Positions 1-8,849 of a DNA stretch of 64,000 nucleotides are shown here, in pieces. The translations under genes and the position numbers were made by a program. Each line of letters opens with the position of its first letter. Positions within the stretch are counted from its first letter, which is position 1. Where the stretch lies: NCBI RefSeq assembly GCF_003347205.1, contig NZ_QQBJ01000003.1, positions 356,660 to 420,659 on the forward strand, in the 5' to 3' direction. This DNA comes from Mycolicibacterium moriokaense (GTDB lineage: Bacteria > Actinomycetota > Actinomycetes > Mycobacteriales > Mycobacteriaceae). The notes beneath the pieces were generated by a model that saw nothing but the letters and a program-made list of their open reading frames with translations, was not told where the DNA came from and searched no databases.

Positions 1-1709
1 ATCTCGCGCTGCTGGTTGATGACGGCGAGTCCACCGCCAGGCGGCGTGACGACAGGAACAAGACGCGCTTCGGCGTTGCCGGAATAGCCGGCCGGCTCGT
101 AAACCGAATAGCGCGGACCCGCCGGGCTGTCGGTGAGAAGGACCAAGACACGTCCTGTGCCGTCAGTGAACGGAACCGGCTTCAGCAGGTTGGCCGTTTC
201 GGTCGGCGTAGCGCCACAAGTGACGCATTGGACCGTCGATCCATCGACATCGTTGACGTCGATCTGATAGATCTCCGCGCGGCCGCCGGCTGTCGGGGTG
301 CCGGAGAAGAAGATCGACTGCCCGTCCTCGGAGAAGCGCGGATTGGCGGGGTTCTTGACGAAGTCCGGCATCGTCAGGACCACCCGCTCGACGGTGGGAG
401 GTTTGACCTCGAACTCGATGGTCTTCTCATCGGTGCGGGGTGTGGCCAGACCGAGCAGGTTGACTTTGTTGCCGTCGGTGACGGAGACGGTGAACGAAAC
501 CTGCTGCGCGCTGTCGTAGTTGATGTCATCCGGCGTGAAGGTGAACTTGCCGGTCGCCTGGTCGACTGTCAGCGTGCCCTTGACCGATTCCCCGGTGGCC
601 GGATCGATCGGCTGCTGGGTGACCGTATAGGTCAACGCGTCGTTCTCTGGATCGGTCGCACCGATGTAGCCCGTCACGGTCTGCTCGGTCTGCGTCGTCG
701 TCGCGGGGTTGTAGTTGATGGTGGGGGCCTGATTGAACAGGTTGCGCCGAACCCATCCCAGCACCGCCCACACAACCGGCGACACGGGCTCTGGCGTGTG
801 GGCCGGGGCCGGCGCGAGGAACGGATTGAGCAGGTTCGTCACGACCTGGTTCAGGAAACCGACTGCGCCCGTGGTGATTCGGGTGGCAGCCGGGCCGGGC
901 GTGACCGGAGCGACGACGGCATTGGCCGTCGGGATGGTGAGCACCTTGCTCGCAGTGGTGGCGGTGAACTCTTCAATCGCCGCCACCGGCTCTGGTTCGA
1001 CGACCTTCGCCGACAGGTGGTCGACGGTCTTGAGGGCGTCGGCGACGGCGGCCACCGGCGACTTCGGCGTCGGAGCAGCGGTGACCAACGACGAGGCCGC
1101 AGAGTTGCCTGCGGCAGACGACGTCGACTTCGATTCCGTCTTGACGGGAGTTGACACCTTCTGCCCGGTCTCCGGTGTGGCCGCAGCAGGCGGGTTCCCC
1201 TCTGCGGTGGGGGATTCGGTGGATTCATCAGCGACCGGCGGTTTGATTCTGGTCGGCGGCTTCAACCCACCCACTCCGAGTGTGATGGTCTTCGACCCGA
1301 TCTTGATGCTGTTCGCGCTGATGGTGACGCCCGGTGCAACCTGAATGCTCGAAGAGGTCGCTCCGGACGTGTTGGTGCTCTCCTTCGTCGTCGAAGCGGT
1401 ACCGGTCGGCGAGGAGCCGGACGGTGAGTCGTTCGACTCCGCCGTGCTCACCGTGCCGGTACCAGTGCCCGTCGTGCCAGTGCCCGTCGTGCCGGTATTC
1501 GCCGAGTCCGTGTTCTGATCGGCGCCACCGTCGGTCGACGTCGCACTGGACGTCGAGTCCGCACTGGCCACGCCTGGCGAGGTGGCAACCATCAAGCCGA
1601 TCCCCAGCGCTGCGGCCAACGCACCTACCCGACCGATGTAGCGGCCGTAAGCGCCGGCGCGGGAGATCGCGCAGCTGGAGTGATCAACAGACGAACGGGT
1701 ACTGGTCAC
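1..1709 (-). CDS. Secreted Ser/Thr-rich protein with Ig/cadherin-like domain and propeller-like region (3' end outside window)
   Basis: This reading frame stays open from a GTG at 1709 to the left edge, giving about 569 codons without a stop. A GGAG sits about 8 bases before the GTG. The N-terminus has a long n-region, a hydrophobic stretch near residues 28-45 and an Ala-Ser-Ala cleavage-like site, so export is likely. A Ser/Thr/Gly low-complexity linker follows (GTTGTTGTGTGT). Around residues 320-400 lies a VCBS/cadherin-like module (ATDPENDALTYTV, then FTVSVTDG). After it come segments resembling PD40/TolB propeller blades (NPRFSEDGQSIFFSG). Mycobacteria carry many such surface proteins. 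The function is unknown and the C-terminus is missing only because the window ends. Confidence 0.75.
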   Translation of the reverse strand, partial: MTSTRSSVDHSSCAISRAGAYGRYIGRVGALAAALGIGLMVATSPGVASADSTSSATSTDGGADQNTDSANTGTTGTGTTGTGTGTVSTAESNDSPSGSSPTGTASTTKESTNTSGATSSSIQVAPGVTISANSIKIGSKTITLGVGGLKPPTRIKPPVADESTESPTAEGNPPAAATPETGQKVSTPVKTESKSTSSAAGNSAASSLVTAAPTPKSPVAAVADALKTVDHLSAKVVEPEPVAAIEEFTATTASKVLTIPTANAVVAPVTPGPAATRITTGAVGFLNQVVTNLLNPFLAPAPAHTPEPVSPVVWAVLGWVRRNLFNQAPTINYNPATTTQTEQTVTGYIGATDPENDALTYTVTQQPIDPATGESVKGTLTVDQATGKFTFTPDDINYDSAQQVSFTVSVTDGNKVNLLGLATPRTDEKTIEFEVKPPTVERVVLTMPDFVKNPANPRFSEDGQSIFFSGTPTAGGRAEIYQIDVNDVDGSTVQCVTCGATPTETANLLKPVPFTDGTGRVLVLLTDSPAGPRYSVYEPAGYSGNAEARLVPVVTPPGGGLAVINQQRE

Positions 1710-1801
1710 GATAGGGCTCCGATGCCTAGGGACAGATGTGTCTCGAGTGTTTCCTATTAAGTTGGTCGATATTCAGTTCTGTTGGACTGCAATGGTTTCG
1801 A

Positions 1802-2641
1802 TTACTTGAGCATGCTTCCGGCGTCGATCGTCATGGTGAGACCGGTGACGTACCGAGACTCGTCGGAGGCCAGGAACAGCACGGCGTTGCTGATGTCCTC
1901 GGGTTCTACCCAGCCGACGGGCAGCACGTGCATGAACTGTGCGGCCACCGCCAGGTCTTCGGGCCCCGGATGCTCGAGATCGGGCCGGAAGAGCTGCATC
2001 GTGCCTTCATTCATGAACATCGGTGTGTTCACGTTCGTGGGATGAACGGAGTTGACGCGGATCGAGTGCTTCCCGAGTTCGACCGCGAAGGTTCGCATCA
2101 GGCCGACGACTCCGTGCTTGGCGGCGATGTAGTGGCCTGTGTGCGGATAGGCCTTGAGTCCCCCGACCGAACTGGTGAGGATGATCGACCCGCCGCTCCC
2201 CTGTGCAATCAGATGTGGGACAGCGGCTTTGACCGTCTTCCACACTCCGGACAGGTTGACGTCGATCATGTCCGTCCAGTCGGTCTCGCTTGTGTGGTCC
2301 AGCGTGTGGCCGCCGTTGCCGATGCCCGCGTTCGCGCAGATGACATCCAACCGGCCGAGCTGCTCGACACCGCTGTCGACCGCGGCTTTGACTGCCTCGT
2401 AATCCCTCACATCAGCCTCGGCGACCACGACTCGCCGGTTCAGTTGCTTGACCAGGTCGGCCGTCTCGGCGAGGTCGTCGGGGGTTGCCGGGTCGATCTG
2501 GGTGTTACTGCTGACCGGACCGCAGATGTCGACGGCGATGATGTCGGCGCCTTCTTCGGCGAGCCGAACCGCGTGACTGCGGCCTTGCCCCCTGGCCGCT
2601 CCCGTGATGAAGGCGACTTTGCCCTCGACCCGTCCCGTCAT
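1802..2641 (-). CDS. Mycofactocin-type short-chain dehydrogenase (SDR)
   Basis: A 279-residue SDR starting at the ATG that gives MTGRVEGKVAFITG; four further in-frame codons upstream look untranslated. It has the Rossmann motif TGAARGQG with the following LAEEGADIIAVDIC typical of mycofactocin-coupled carveol-dehydrogenase-like SDRs, the NAG segment (CANAGIGNGG), the catalytic Ser region (ILTSSVGGLK) and YIAAK as the YxxxK pair. Enzymes of this subgroup hold NAD(H) tightly and pass electrons to mycofactocin, oxidising alcohols. It is read away from a perfect palindrome at 2711-2726 that recurs in front of the nearby P450 gene, so it probably works with that P450 under the TetR at 2840-3439. 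Confidence 0.85.
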   Translation of the reverse strand: MTGRVEGKVAFITGAARGQGRSHAVRLAEEGADIIAVDICGPVSSNTQIDPATPDDLAETADLVKQLNRRVVVAEADVRDYEAVKAAVDSGVEQLGRLDVICANAGIGNGGHTLDHTSETDWTDMIDVNLSGVWKTVKAAVPHLIAQGSGGSIILTSSVGGLKAYPHTGHYIAAKHGVVGLMRTFAVELGKHSIRVNSVHPTNVNTPMFMNEGTMQLFRPDLEHPGPEDLAVAAQFMHVLPVGWVEPEDISNAVLFLASDESRYVTGLTMTIDAGSMLK

Positions 2642-2710
2642 GGTCCACCTCACGTTCTTCTCAGACGCCTACTTCCCAGCGCCGTCCAGGCAGTTTGATC
2701 GATCGATAAG

Positions 2711-2726
2711 TTGGTCGATCGACCAA
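2711..2726. promoter_or_regulatory. Perfect 16-bp palindrome, probable TetR operator (site 1)
   Basis: TTGGTCGATCGACCAA is a perfect palindrome about 70 bases before the SDR start. A near copy (TTGGTCGATCGATCAG, 14 of 16 identical) lies at 3510-3525 before the P450 gene. Two matching sites around one TetR gene suggest this is its operator. Confidence 0.7.
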
Positions 2727-2839
2727 ACTGTGACATAGGTCATTCCGGTTGTCAACAACCGGATGCGGCATCTTCGGGGTCGGCCACGAAGCGATGGGGC
2801 GAGAAAACGTGACGCGGCGTGAACCGCCGATCGAAAAAG

Positions 2840-3439
2840 CTAGCTGCGGACCGCTGCGGCCGGCTTGGTCAGCGAGGAAATGTGCCGGCTGACGAGGGCG
2901 CGTAGTTCGTCGTGGCCGTCCGTCATGCCGATGGCGGCTTCATTGCCGATGCTTCGCGCGATCTGAGCGATCAGCATCGCGATCGCGACCGGCGGGTACG
3001 CGTCGATGTCGACTCCGTTCGCCCGCAGCGCGATCGTGACAGCAGCCGTTTCGATGTCACGAACCCGCTGGGCGTAAGCCTTGAGCTCGGCTCCAATCAC
3101 CTTGCGGTGGTTGGCTAATGCCATGAACTCGGTGTTCAGGATGGTTCGCTGGGTATCACTGTTGATTCGCCACAGCGCTTGCAACGGATCGTCGTCGGTC
3201 AGCGCGGTCCGCATCTGCTCGAGAGCGACATCGGCTCCGACCTTGAGCACCTCGAGGAAGAGGTCGTCCATGGTCGGGAAGTAGTAATAGACCAACGCCT
3301 GCCGAACGCCCGCCTTTGCGGCGACACGGCGCGACGTCGCTGCGGCATAACCCTCATCACGCATGATCTCGACCGTCGCCTGGATCAATCGCAGACGTGT
3401 GCCGCCGTCATCGGCCTTGGGCTTTCGCGGTGCGGCCAT
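2840..3439 (-). CDS. TetR-family transcriptional regulator
   Basis: A 199-residue protein with an N-terminal TetR helix-turn-helix at about residues 15-60 (IMRDEGYAAATSRRVAAKAGVRQALVYYYFPTMDDL, shown here only as the recognisable segment ends GYAAATSRRVAAKAGV and YYYFP). The C-terminal two thirds are helical and presumably bind a ligand. It starts at the ATG at 3439. The gene lies between the SDR and the divergent P450 gene. Repeats of one 16-bp palindrome sit upstream of the SDR (2711-2726) and in the P450-TetR intergenic region (3510-3525), so it probably represses both neighbours and possibly itself. The inducer is unknown but is likely a substrate of the P450 or SDR. Confidence 0.88.
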   Translation of the reverse strand: MAAPRKPKADDGGTRLRLIQATVEIMRDEGYAAATSRRVAAKAGVRQALVYYYFPTMDDLFLEVLKVGADVALEQMRTALTDDDPLQALWRINSDTQRTILNTEFMALANHRKVIGAELKAYAQRVRDIETAAVTIALRANGVDIDAYPPVAIAMLIAQIARSIGNEAAIGMTDGHDELRALVSRHISSLTKPAAAVRS

Positions 3440-3509
3440 TCAGCGACCGAGCCCGGACTTGCTTGACCGCCGTTCGCGATGAGTGGTAAGCATGCAACAC
3501 CCTACCATT

Positions 3510-3525
3510 TTGGTCGATCGATCAG
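3510..3525. promoter_or_regulatory. Near-palindromic probable TetR operator (site 2)
   Basis: TTGGTCGATCGATCAG in the gap between the divergent TetR and P450 genes matches the perfect palindrome at 2711-2726 at 14 of 16 positions. It is placed to control both divergent promoters. Confidence 0.6.
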
Positions 3526-3587
3526 TCATCGACCGTGACGCCCGGCCGGCCCCGCGCTGCCACCGCGGACCTAGAGATCGGAAACCG

Positions 3588-4871
3588 ATGAGAACGAGCC
3601 ACCTGGCGGAGGTGGACTACTTCACCGACGCCGACATCACGCAGGACCCCTACGACTATTGGGACGAACTGCGCAGGCAGGGACCGGTCGTGCGGGAACC
3701 CCACTACGGGGTCGTCGCGGTGACGGGCTATCAGGAGGTACAGGCCGCCTTCAAGGACGTTGAGGCGTTCTCCGCAGTCAATGCCATCGGCGGGCCGTTC
3801 CCGCCGCTGCCCTTCACCCCCGAAGGTGACGACATCAGCGAGCTCATCGAGCAGCACCGACACGAATTCCCGATTTTCGAGCACATGGTCGTCATGGACT
3901 CGCCGGAGCACGAGAAGGCGCGGTCGCTGCTGAGCCGTCTGCTGACGCCGCGGCGGCTGCAGGAGAACGAGGACTACATCTGGGGTCTCGCCGACAAGCA
4001 ACTCGACGAGTTCCTGCCGAATGGGAAATGCGAGTTCCTCGGTGCCTACGCAAAACCGTTCGCGACGCTGGCCATCGCCGATCTCCTCGGCGTACCCGAC
4101 CAGGATCGCGGGCAGATTCGCCACAACCTCGGTGCCGGACGACCTCCTGGCGGGAGTGTCGGCGGGCTGAATCACGAGCCGGTCGGCAGCAATCCGCTGC
4201 AGTACCTCGACGATCTGTTCAGCGAGTACGTCGCCGAGCGACGCGACGAGCCACGCGGCGACGTCCTGACCGGCCTGGCCACCGCCACCTACCCGGACGG
4301 CTCTGTTCCGCCGCTACTCGAAGTCGTCCGGCCGGCGACGTTCCTCTTCGGAGCCGGACAAGAGACCGTGACCAAATTGCTCAGCTCGGCTGTGCAGGTC
4401 CTCAGCGATCAGCCCGAACTGCAGGATCGCCTGCGCGCCGACCGAAAGCTGATCGGCCCGTTCATCGAAGAAGCATTGCGCATGCAGAGCCCCACCAAGG
4501 TGGACTTCCGGCTCGCCCGGAAAACGACGACGCTGGGCGACGTTCACATCAAGGCCGGCACCGTCATCATGCTCTGCCTGGGCGCAGCCAACCGCGACCC
4601 GCGAAAGTTCGACCATCCCAACGAGTTTCGCCTCGATCGTAAGAACGTTCGCGAACACATCGCGTTCGGGCGAGGTATTCACACCTGCGCGGGAGCGCCT
4701 TTGGCCAGAGTCGAGGGCCGGGTGACCATCAACAGGCTGCTGGACCGGACACGGGACATCACCATCAGCGAGGCAGAACACGGACCGATCGGCGACCGGC
4801 GGTACCGGTACACGCCTACCTTCCTCCTGCGGGGACTCAGCCAGCTTCACATCGAATTCGTTCCGGTCTGA
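3588..4871 (+). CDS. Cytochrome P450
   Basis: A 427-residue soluble bacterial P450. I chose the ATG at 3588 (MRTSHLAEVDYF) because the 35 in-frame codons before it read through the probable operator and look non-coding. Visible landmarks are the I-helix (FLFGAGQETVTKLL), the K-helix ExxR (EEALRMQ) and the heme loop FGRGIHTCAGAPLAR with the cysteine thiolate. The usual acidic-Thr pair of the I-helix appears as GQET. Such enzymes hydroxylate hydrophobic substrates with electrons from a ferredoxin, but none is encoded next to it. Shared operators link it to the mycofactocin-type SDR, which could oxidise the alcohol it makes. The CYP family cannot be assigned by eye. Confidence 0.92.
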   Translation: MRTSHLAEVDYFTDADITQDPYDYWDELRRQGPVVREPHYGVVAVTGYQEVQAAFKDVEAFSAVNAIGGPFPPLPFTPEGDDISELIEQHRHEFPIFEHMVVMDSPEHEKARSLLSRLLTPRRLQENEDYIWGLADKQLDEFLPNGKCEFLGAYAKPFATLAIADLLGVPDQDRGQIRHNLGAGRPPGGSVGGLNHEPVGSNPLQYLDDLFSEYVAERRDEPRGDVLTGLATATYPDGSVPPLLEVVRPATFLFGAGQETVTKLLSSAVQVLSDQPELQDRLRADRKLIGPFIEEALRMQSPTKVDFRLARKTTTLGDVHIKAGTVIMLCLGAANRDPRKFDHPNEFRLDRKNVREHIAFGRGIHTCAGAPLARVEGRVTINRLLDRTRDITISEAEHGPIGDRRYRYTPTFLLRGLSQLHIEFVPV

Positions 4872-4882
4872 GGGCTGCGGCG

Positions 4883-5911
4883 TCAGACGGTCAGCAGTGT
4901 CTTGATGGCGCGCCTCTCGTCCATCGCCGCGTATCCCTGCGCCGCTTCGTCCAGGGGCAGCGTCAGGTCGAACACCTTGCCGGGGTCAATCTCGCGGTCC
5001 CATATCCGTCGAATCAGATCGGGCAGGAAACGCCGCACAGGTGCGGGACCGCCGTGCAGGTGTACCGCGGAGAAGAAGACTTCCTCGCCGGGAAGCTCGA
5101 CGCCGTGGGCCACGCCGACGTAGCCGACATGCCCGCCCGGCCGTGCGCTGCGGATGGCCTGCATCATGGATTCCTGGGTGCCCACCGCCTCGACAACGCT
5201 ATGCGCGCCTAGGCCGTTGGTCATCTCCTTGATCTTTGCGACGCCCTCGTCGCCGCGTTCTTCGACGATGTCGGTGGCGCCGTAGAAGCGCGCGAGCTCC
5301 TGGCGGTCGGCGTGCCTCGACATCGCTATTATGCGTTCTGCACCAAGCTGTTTGGCGGCCAGGACCGCCATCAGGCCAACCGCTCCGTCGCCCACGACCA
5401 CCACCGTCTTGCCGGGTCCGGCCTCGGCGGCAACGGCGCCGAACCACCCGGTGCCGAGCACATCGGAGGCGGCCAGCAGGGACGGGATCAGCGCCGGCTC
5501 CGGATCTGCGGGAGTGACGACCAGTGTGCCGTCCGCCAAGGGGATGCGTGCCAGTTCGGCTTGCGTACCGACGGCGGCGCCCATCAGAACGGCTTGAACG
5601 CAACGGCTTTGATATCCAGCACGGCAGATCTCACACGTGTTGTCGGAGGCGAAGAACGAACCGACAACGAAGTCGCCCACTGCGACGTTCTTCACCTCGG
5701 ACCCGACATCCTCGACGCGTCCGACGTACTCGTGCCCCATCACCTGGCGATCGACCTGCTCGACTCCGCGATACGGCCACAGGTCCGATCCGCACACGCA
5801 GGTTGCAGCCAGACGGATGACTGCATCCGTCGGCTCGATGATCTGTGGGTCCTCGCGGTCCTCGATTCGGACATCACCGGGCGCATGCATCACCACACCC
5901 CGCATCACCAA
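4883..5911 (-). CDS. Zinc-dependent alcohol dehydrogenase (MDR family)
   Basis: A 342-residue medium-chain dehydrogenase. Catalytic zinc ligands are visible in CVCGSDLWPYRG and GHEYVGRVEDVG. The structural-zinc lobe is represented by a Cys-rich stretch (CEICRAGYQSRC), and the nucleotide-binding motif is VVVGDGAVGLMAVLAAKQLGA. The family oxidises or reduces alcohols, aldehydes or polyols with NAD(P). It converges with the P450 gene, with only 11 bases between them, and is followed upstream by the cupin gene on the same strand. Its substrate is not evident. It could belong with the P450/SDR pair or with the cupin-MFS pair. Confidence 0.9.
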   Translation of the reverse strand: MVMRGVVMHAPGDVRIEDREDPQIIEPTDAVIRLAATCVCGSDLWPYRGVEQVDRQVMGHEYVGRVEDVGSEVKNVAVGDFVVGSFFASDNTCEICRAGYQSRCVQAVLMGAAVGTQAELARIPLADGTLVVTPADPEPALIPSLLAASDVLGTGWFGAVAAEAGPGKTVVVVGDGAVGLMAVLAAKQLGAERIIAMSRHADRQELARFYGATDIVEERGDEGVAKIKEMTNGLGAHSVVEAVGTQESMMQAIRSARPGGHVGYVGVAHGVELPGEEVFFSAVHLHGGPAPVRRFLPDLIRRIWDREIDPGKVFDLTLPLDEAAQGYAAMDERRAIKTLLTV

Positions 5912-5944
5912 CTCCTCCCTATGTCTGTAGCGTCCCGTGACGGA

Positions 5945-6433
5945 TCAGCCGCGGTACTGCTCGTCGGTCACCTGCTCCAGCCAATCGACGGGCCGGCCGT
6001 CCACGAAGGACTGGATTGCGATGTGCGTCATCGTCGTCTCGTTCGTCGCGCCATGCCAGTGCTTGACGCCCGGCCGGGTCCAGATCACGTCTCCGACACC
6101 GATGTCCTGTCGTTGGCCGCCCCACTCCTGTACCCACCCGGTACCCGACGTGACGATCAGAGTCTGGCCGCCGGGGTGGGTGTGCCACGCGGTACGGGCG
6201 CACGGGGTGAACGAGACCTCGGCCGAACTGAAGTCGCGGGACTCATTGGTATCGAAGAGCGGCTTAACCCTGACCTCGCCCGTGAAGGTCTCGGCGGGTC
6301 CGCGCGAGGCCGAGCGAGAACCGTCGCGCGAGATTTCCAGGCCCTCGCCCCCGCCGCCCGCCGGGGCGGCCTTGGCCAGGCCGAGCGGCACGAATGCGCC
6401 CAACAAAAATGCCATCCTCATCATCGTTCGCAT
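5945..6433 (-). CDS. Exported cupin-domain protein
   Basis: A 162-residue protein with a short hydrophobic N-terminus ([20 protein letters not shown]) that looks like a signal peptide or anchor. A single cupin barrel follows, with motif 1 around [13 protein letters not shown] and motif 2 around [10 protein letters not shown], supplying His ligands for a metal. Close relatives are often annotated as carboxymuconolactone-associated or quercetinase-like cupins, but enzymatic activity is not shown here. Its start overlaps the end of the MFS gene by 13 bases, so the two are co-transcribed from the MmyB-facing promoter. It may detoxify or bind a compound handled by the exporter. Confidence 0.82.
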   Translation of the reverse strand: MRTMMRMAFLLGAFVPLGLAKAAPAGGGGEGLEISRDGSRSASRGPAETFTGEVRVKPLFDTNESRDFSSAEVSFTPCARTAWHTHPGGQTLIVTSGTGWVQEWGGQRQDIGVGDVIWTRPGVKHWHGATNETTMTHIAIQSFVDGRPVDWLEQVTDEQYRG

Positions 6434-7851
6434 AGTTCATCTCCTCCTTCTGAGCTATCTGTCTCCCCGGTCCGCATACCCCAGCCAACGGCTGCGGCTG
6501 CAATGGCGCCAACCGCCGCGGCGGTCGACAGAGCCACTGTCATACCCGTTGTGAATCCTGCTGAACTTGTCAGCAAGGCACCGAACACCGCGATGGCCAC
6601 TGCGCCGCCGATCTGCCGGCTCGTGTTGAACACTCCACTTGCGGTGCCTGCAAGGTGAATGGGCACGGAGTGCATCAGGACCGCTGTGGTGGCAGGCATC
6701 ACCAGTGGGCCGACGATGCCGACAAGCACCAGTAGCGTGGCGATCACCCAGATCGATGACCCGCCGATCGTGCAGATCAACGACGCCAGGCCGGACGACA
6801 TGAGCAGCAGGCCGGCCATGACGGGTTTCTTGGGCCCGGTCAGGTCCACCAGCCGCGGCGCCAGCGGTGTCAGGATCAGACCGACCAGGGCCATCGGGAG
6901 GAAGACAAGACCCGTTTCCAGCGACGACAACCCCCGCGCCTGCTGCAGATAAATGCTGAAGAGGAACGGCGCGCCGTAGAAGCCCACCATGAAGGCGAAG
7001 CCGACAGCCACCGACGTGGTAACAATGCGGGACCGGAAAAGGGCAGGCGGCACCATCGGGTGGCGCACCCGCGTTTGCGCAGCCGCGAAAGCGAGCCCGA
7101 GAACCAGCGCAGCCACCAGCGCCGCGACTACGGACGGCGCCGACAAACCGGCGCTTCCCGCTTCGATCGCGCCGTAGGTCAGAGAGGCCATTGCGAGAAG
7201 ACCCGTGGTCTGACCGAGCCAGTCGAACGGCGCTGGTTGATGCGGTGAGCGCGGGGACCGCATGAGCAAAGCGAGCGCAACGACTCCGACCGGGATGTTC
7301 ACCAAGAAGATCCACCGCCAGCTGGCCAAACTCAGCAGCCCACCGAAGAACGGACCCGCCGCCGCGGCGACCGCACCGCCGACAGACCACATGGCCAGCG
7401 CCCGTGCCCGCTCGGCGGATTCGGAGTAGTTGTGCCGAATCAACGCCATCGACGACGGCATCATGGCCGCGGCCCCGACACCCTGCGCGAAGCGGGCGGC
7501 GACAAGCATCGCCAGTGTCGACGCTGCCCCGCATGCGGCCGAGGCGATGATGAAGATCCCCAGCCCAGCGCCGAATGTGCGTTTGGCGCCGATGCGGTCG
7601 GACATTGCGCCCGCCGACAGCAGCAGCGCAGCGAACATCAGCGTGTAGCCGTCGACGACCCACTGCTGGCCTGCGATACCTCCGCCCACCGCACTTCGGA
7701 TCGAAGGGAGAGCGACGTTGACGATCGTGGCGTCCAAGGTGACGACGAACATGCCCAACACCGAAACCGCCAACACCGAAACCGGGCGGTTCGTCGCCGA
7801 ACGCCCATCGCGGTGGGCTCCTCTTCGGAGGAGGGCATTCGACGATGTCAT
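6421..7851 (-). CDS. MFS multidrug efflux transporter (EmrB/QacA-like, DHA2)
   Basis: A 476-residue integral membrane protein with a repeating pattern of hydrophobic segments. The first segment ends in [13 protein letters not shown], a hallmark of the DHA2 (14-TM) drug:proton antiporters. The loop motif [16 protein letters not shown] corresponds to MFS motif A, and [15 protein letters not shown] follows as expected. It probably exports a toxic organic compound using the proton gradient. The gene is divergent from an MmyB-type regulator with a 19-bp palindrome in the 101-bp gap (7900-7918). The exported cupin gene overlaps its 3' end. Confidence 0.92.
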   Translation of the reverse strand: MTSSNALLRRGAHRDGRSATNRPVSVLAVSVLGMFVVTLDATIVNVALPSIRSAVGGGIAGQQWVVDGYTLMFAALLLSAGAMSDRIGAKRTFGAGLGIFIIASAACGAASTLAMLVAARFAQGVGAAAMMPSSMALIRHNYSESAERARALAMWSVGGAVAAAAGPFFGGLLSLASWRWIFLVNIPVGVVALALLMRSPRSPHQPAPFDWLGQTTGLLAMASLTYGAIEAGSAGLSAPSVVAALVAALVLGLAFAAAQTRVRHPMVPPALFRSRIVTTSVAVGFAFMVGFYGAPFLFSIYLQQARGLSSLETGLVFLPMALVGLILTPLAPRLVDLTGPKKPVMAGLLLMSSGLASLICTIGGSSIWVIATLLVLVGIVGPLVMPATTAVLMHSVPIHLAGTASGVFNTSRQIGGAVAIAVFGALLTSSAGFTTGMTVALSTAAAVGAIAAAAVGWGMRTGETDSSEGGDELCER

Positions 7852-7899
7852 GTCTTCACCAAAGCGCCGATCCGCGCTCGGTGGCAGTCACAGGTTTTA

Positions 7900-7918
7900 G
7901 GGGTACTGGCAGTAACCC
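7900..7918. promoter_or_regulatory. 19-bp palindrome between MFS and MmyB-type regulator genes, probable operator
   Basis: GGGGTACTGGCAGTAACCC has a perfect core TACTG-G-CAGTA and matching outer GGG/CCC arms, with one mismatched pair. It lies centrally in the intergenic region of a divergent regulator-exporter pair, the classical position for an operator of the regulator at 7953-8849. Confidence 0.65.
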
Positions 7919-7952
7919 CCTGGGCCGCGCGCACCGGCCTAGCCTGAAGGAC

Positions 7953-8849
7953 GTGGCAGCGCAACGAGGAGTCGGTGACGACATCCGGCAGTTTTTGACG
8001 TCGCGCCGCGGTCGCCTCACGCCGCAACAAGCCGGATTACTCCACTATGGCGGCCGCCGACGCGTCAGCGGGCTACGACGAGAAGAAGTCGCGATGCTGG
8101 CGGGAATCAGCGTCGAGTACTACACCCGCTTGGAACGTGGCAACGCCCGCGGCGTCTCCGACGAGGTCGTTGACGGCGTCGCACGCGCACTGCATCTCGA
8201 TGACATCGAACGCACTCATCTCGTCGATCTGGTGCGGACTGCGAACGCCTCCCCCGCCGCCGTCAGACGACGAAAACCCACGACGATGCGAGTGCGGCCG
8301 CAACTGCAACAGCTACTCGACGGCATGACAGATGCCGCGGCGTTCGTGCGCAACGGACGCCTTGATGTGCTGTCGACGAACTATCTTGGCCGAGCGCTGT
8401 ATTCGTCGGCCTTCGACGATTCGGTGCGACCGGTCAACCTCGCACGCTTCGTCTTCCTCAACCCTGAGGCCACGGCGTTCTATCGCGACTGGACCGGCAT
8501 AGCCCGCGATGCCGTGGGCAGCCTGCGAACAGAAGCGGGACAGCACCCGAGCGACCCCGCGTTGTCCGAGTTGATCGGCGAACTGTCGATTCGCAGCGAA
8601 CCTTTCAGACAGTTATGGGCTCTTCACGATGTGAAGTACTACCGCAGCGGCCTGCAACCCTTCCATCACCCGATCATCGGGGACCTCGACCTGCACTACG
8701 ACGCCTTGGAAGTCGCCGCTGACCCGGGTTTGACGATCGTCGCCTACACGGCCGCACCCGGTTCCGCCGCGGCGCGAGCATTGACGACTCTCGGGTCGTG
8801 GAACGTGTCCGAAGATCAGGGCAGACCGGTCACCACCGACGGGTTGTAG
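7953..8849 (+). CDS. MmyB-type helix-turn-helix regulator with ligand-binding domain
   Basis: About 298 residues from a GTG at 7953; AAGG lies just upstream. I prefer this start because the longer in-frame version would read through the palindrome at 7900-7918. The N-terminal XRE-type helix-turn-helix reads [30 protein letters not shown]. The following domain ([21 protein letters not shown], then [12 protein letters not shown]) matches the MmyB-like ligand-binding fold, which in crystallised members binds fatty-acid-like ligands. These regulators usually control a divergently transcribed neighbour, here the MFS-cupin operon. Its 3' end overlaps the convergent cutinase gene by 34 bases. Confidence 0.88.
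   Translation: MAAQRGVGDDIRQFLTSRRGRLTPQQAGLLHYGGRRRVSGLRREEVAMLAGISVEYYTRLERGNARGVSDEVVDGVARALHLDDIERTHLVDLVRTANASPAAVRRRKPTTMRVRPQLQQLLDGMTDAAAFVRNGRLDVLSTNYLGRALYSSAFDDSVRPVNLARFVFLNPEATAFYRDWTGIARDAVGSLRTEAGQHPSDPALSELIGELSIRSEPFRQLWALHDVKYYRSGLQPFHHPIIGDLDLHYDALEVAADPGLTIVAYTAAPGSAAARALTTLGSWNVSEDQGRPVTTDGL

Noticed and set aside
1736-2698. Plus-strand 320-codon frame over the SDR gene
   Set aside because: The minus-strand SDR has complete catalytic motifs; the antisense frame has none.
5312-6658. Long plus-strand open frame of 448 codons
   Set aside because: It is antisense to the dehydrogenase and cupin genes, whose motifs are clear; its composition is His/Arg-rich as expected for a GC-rich shadow.
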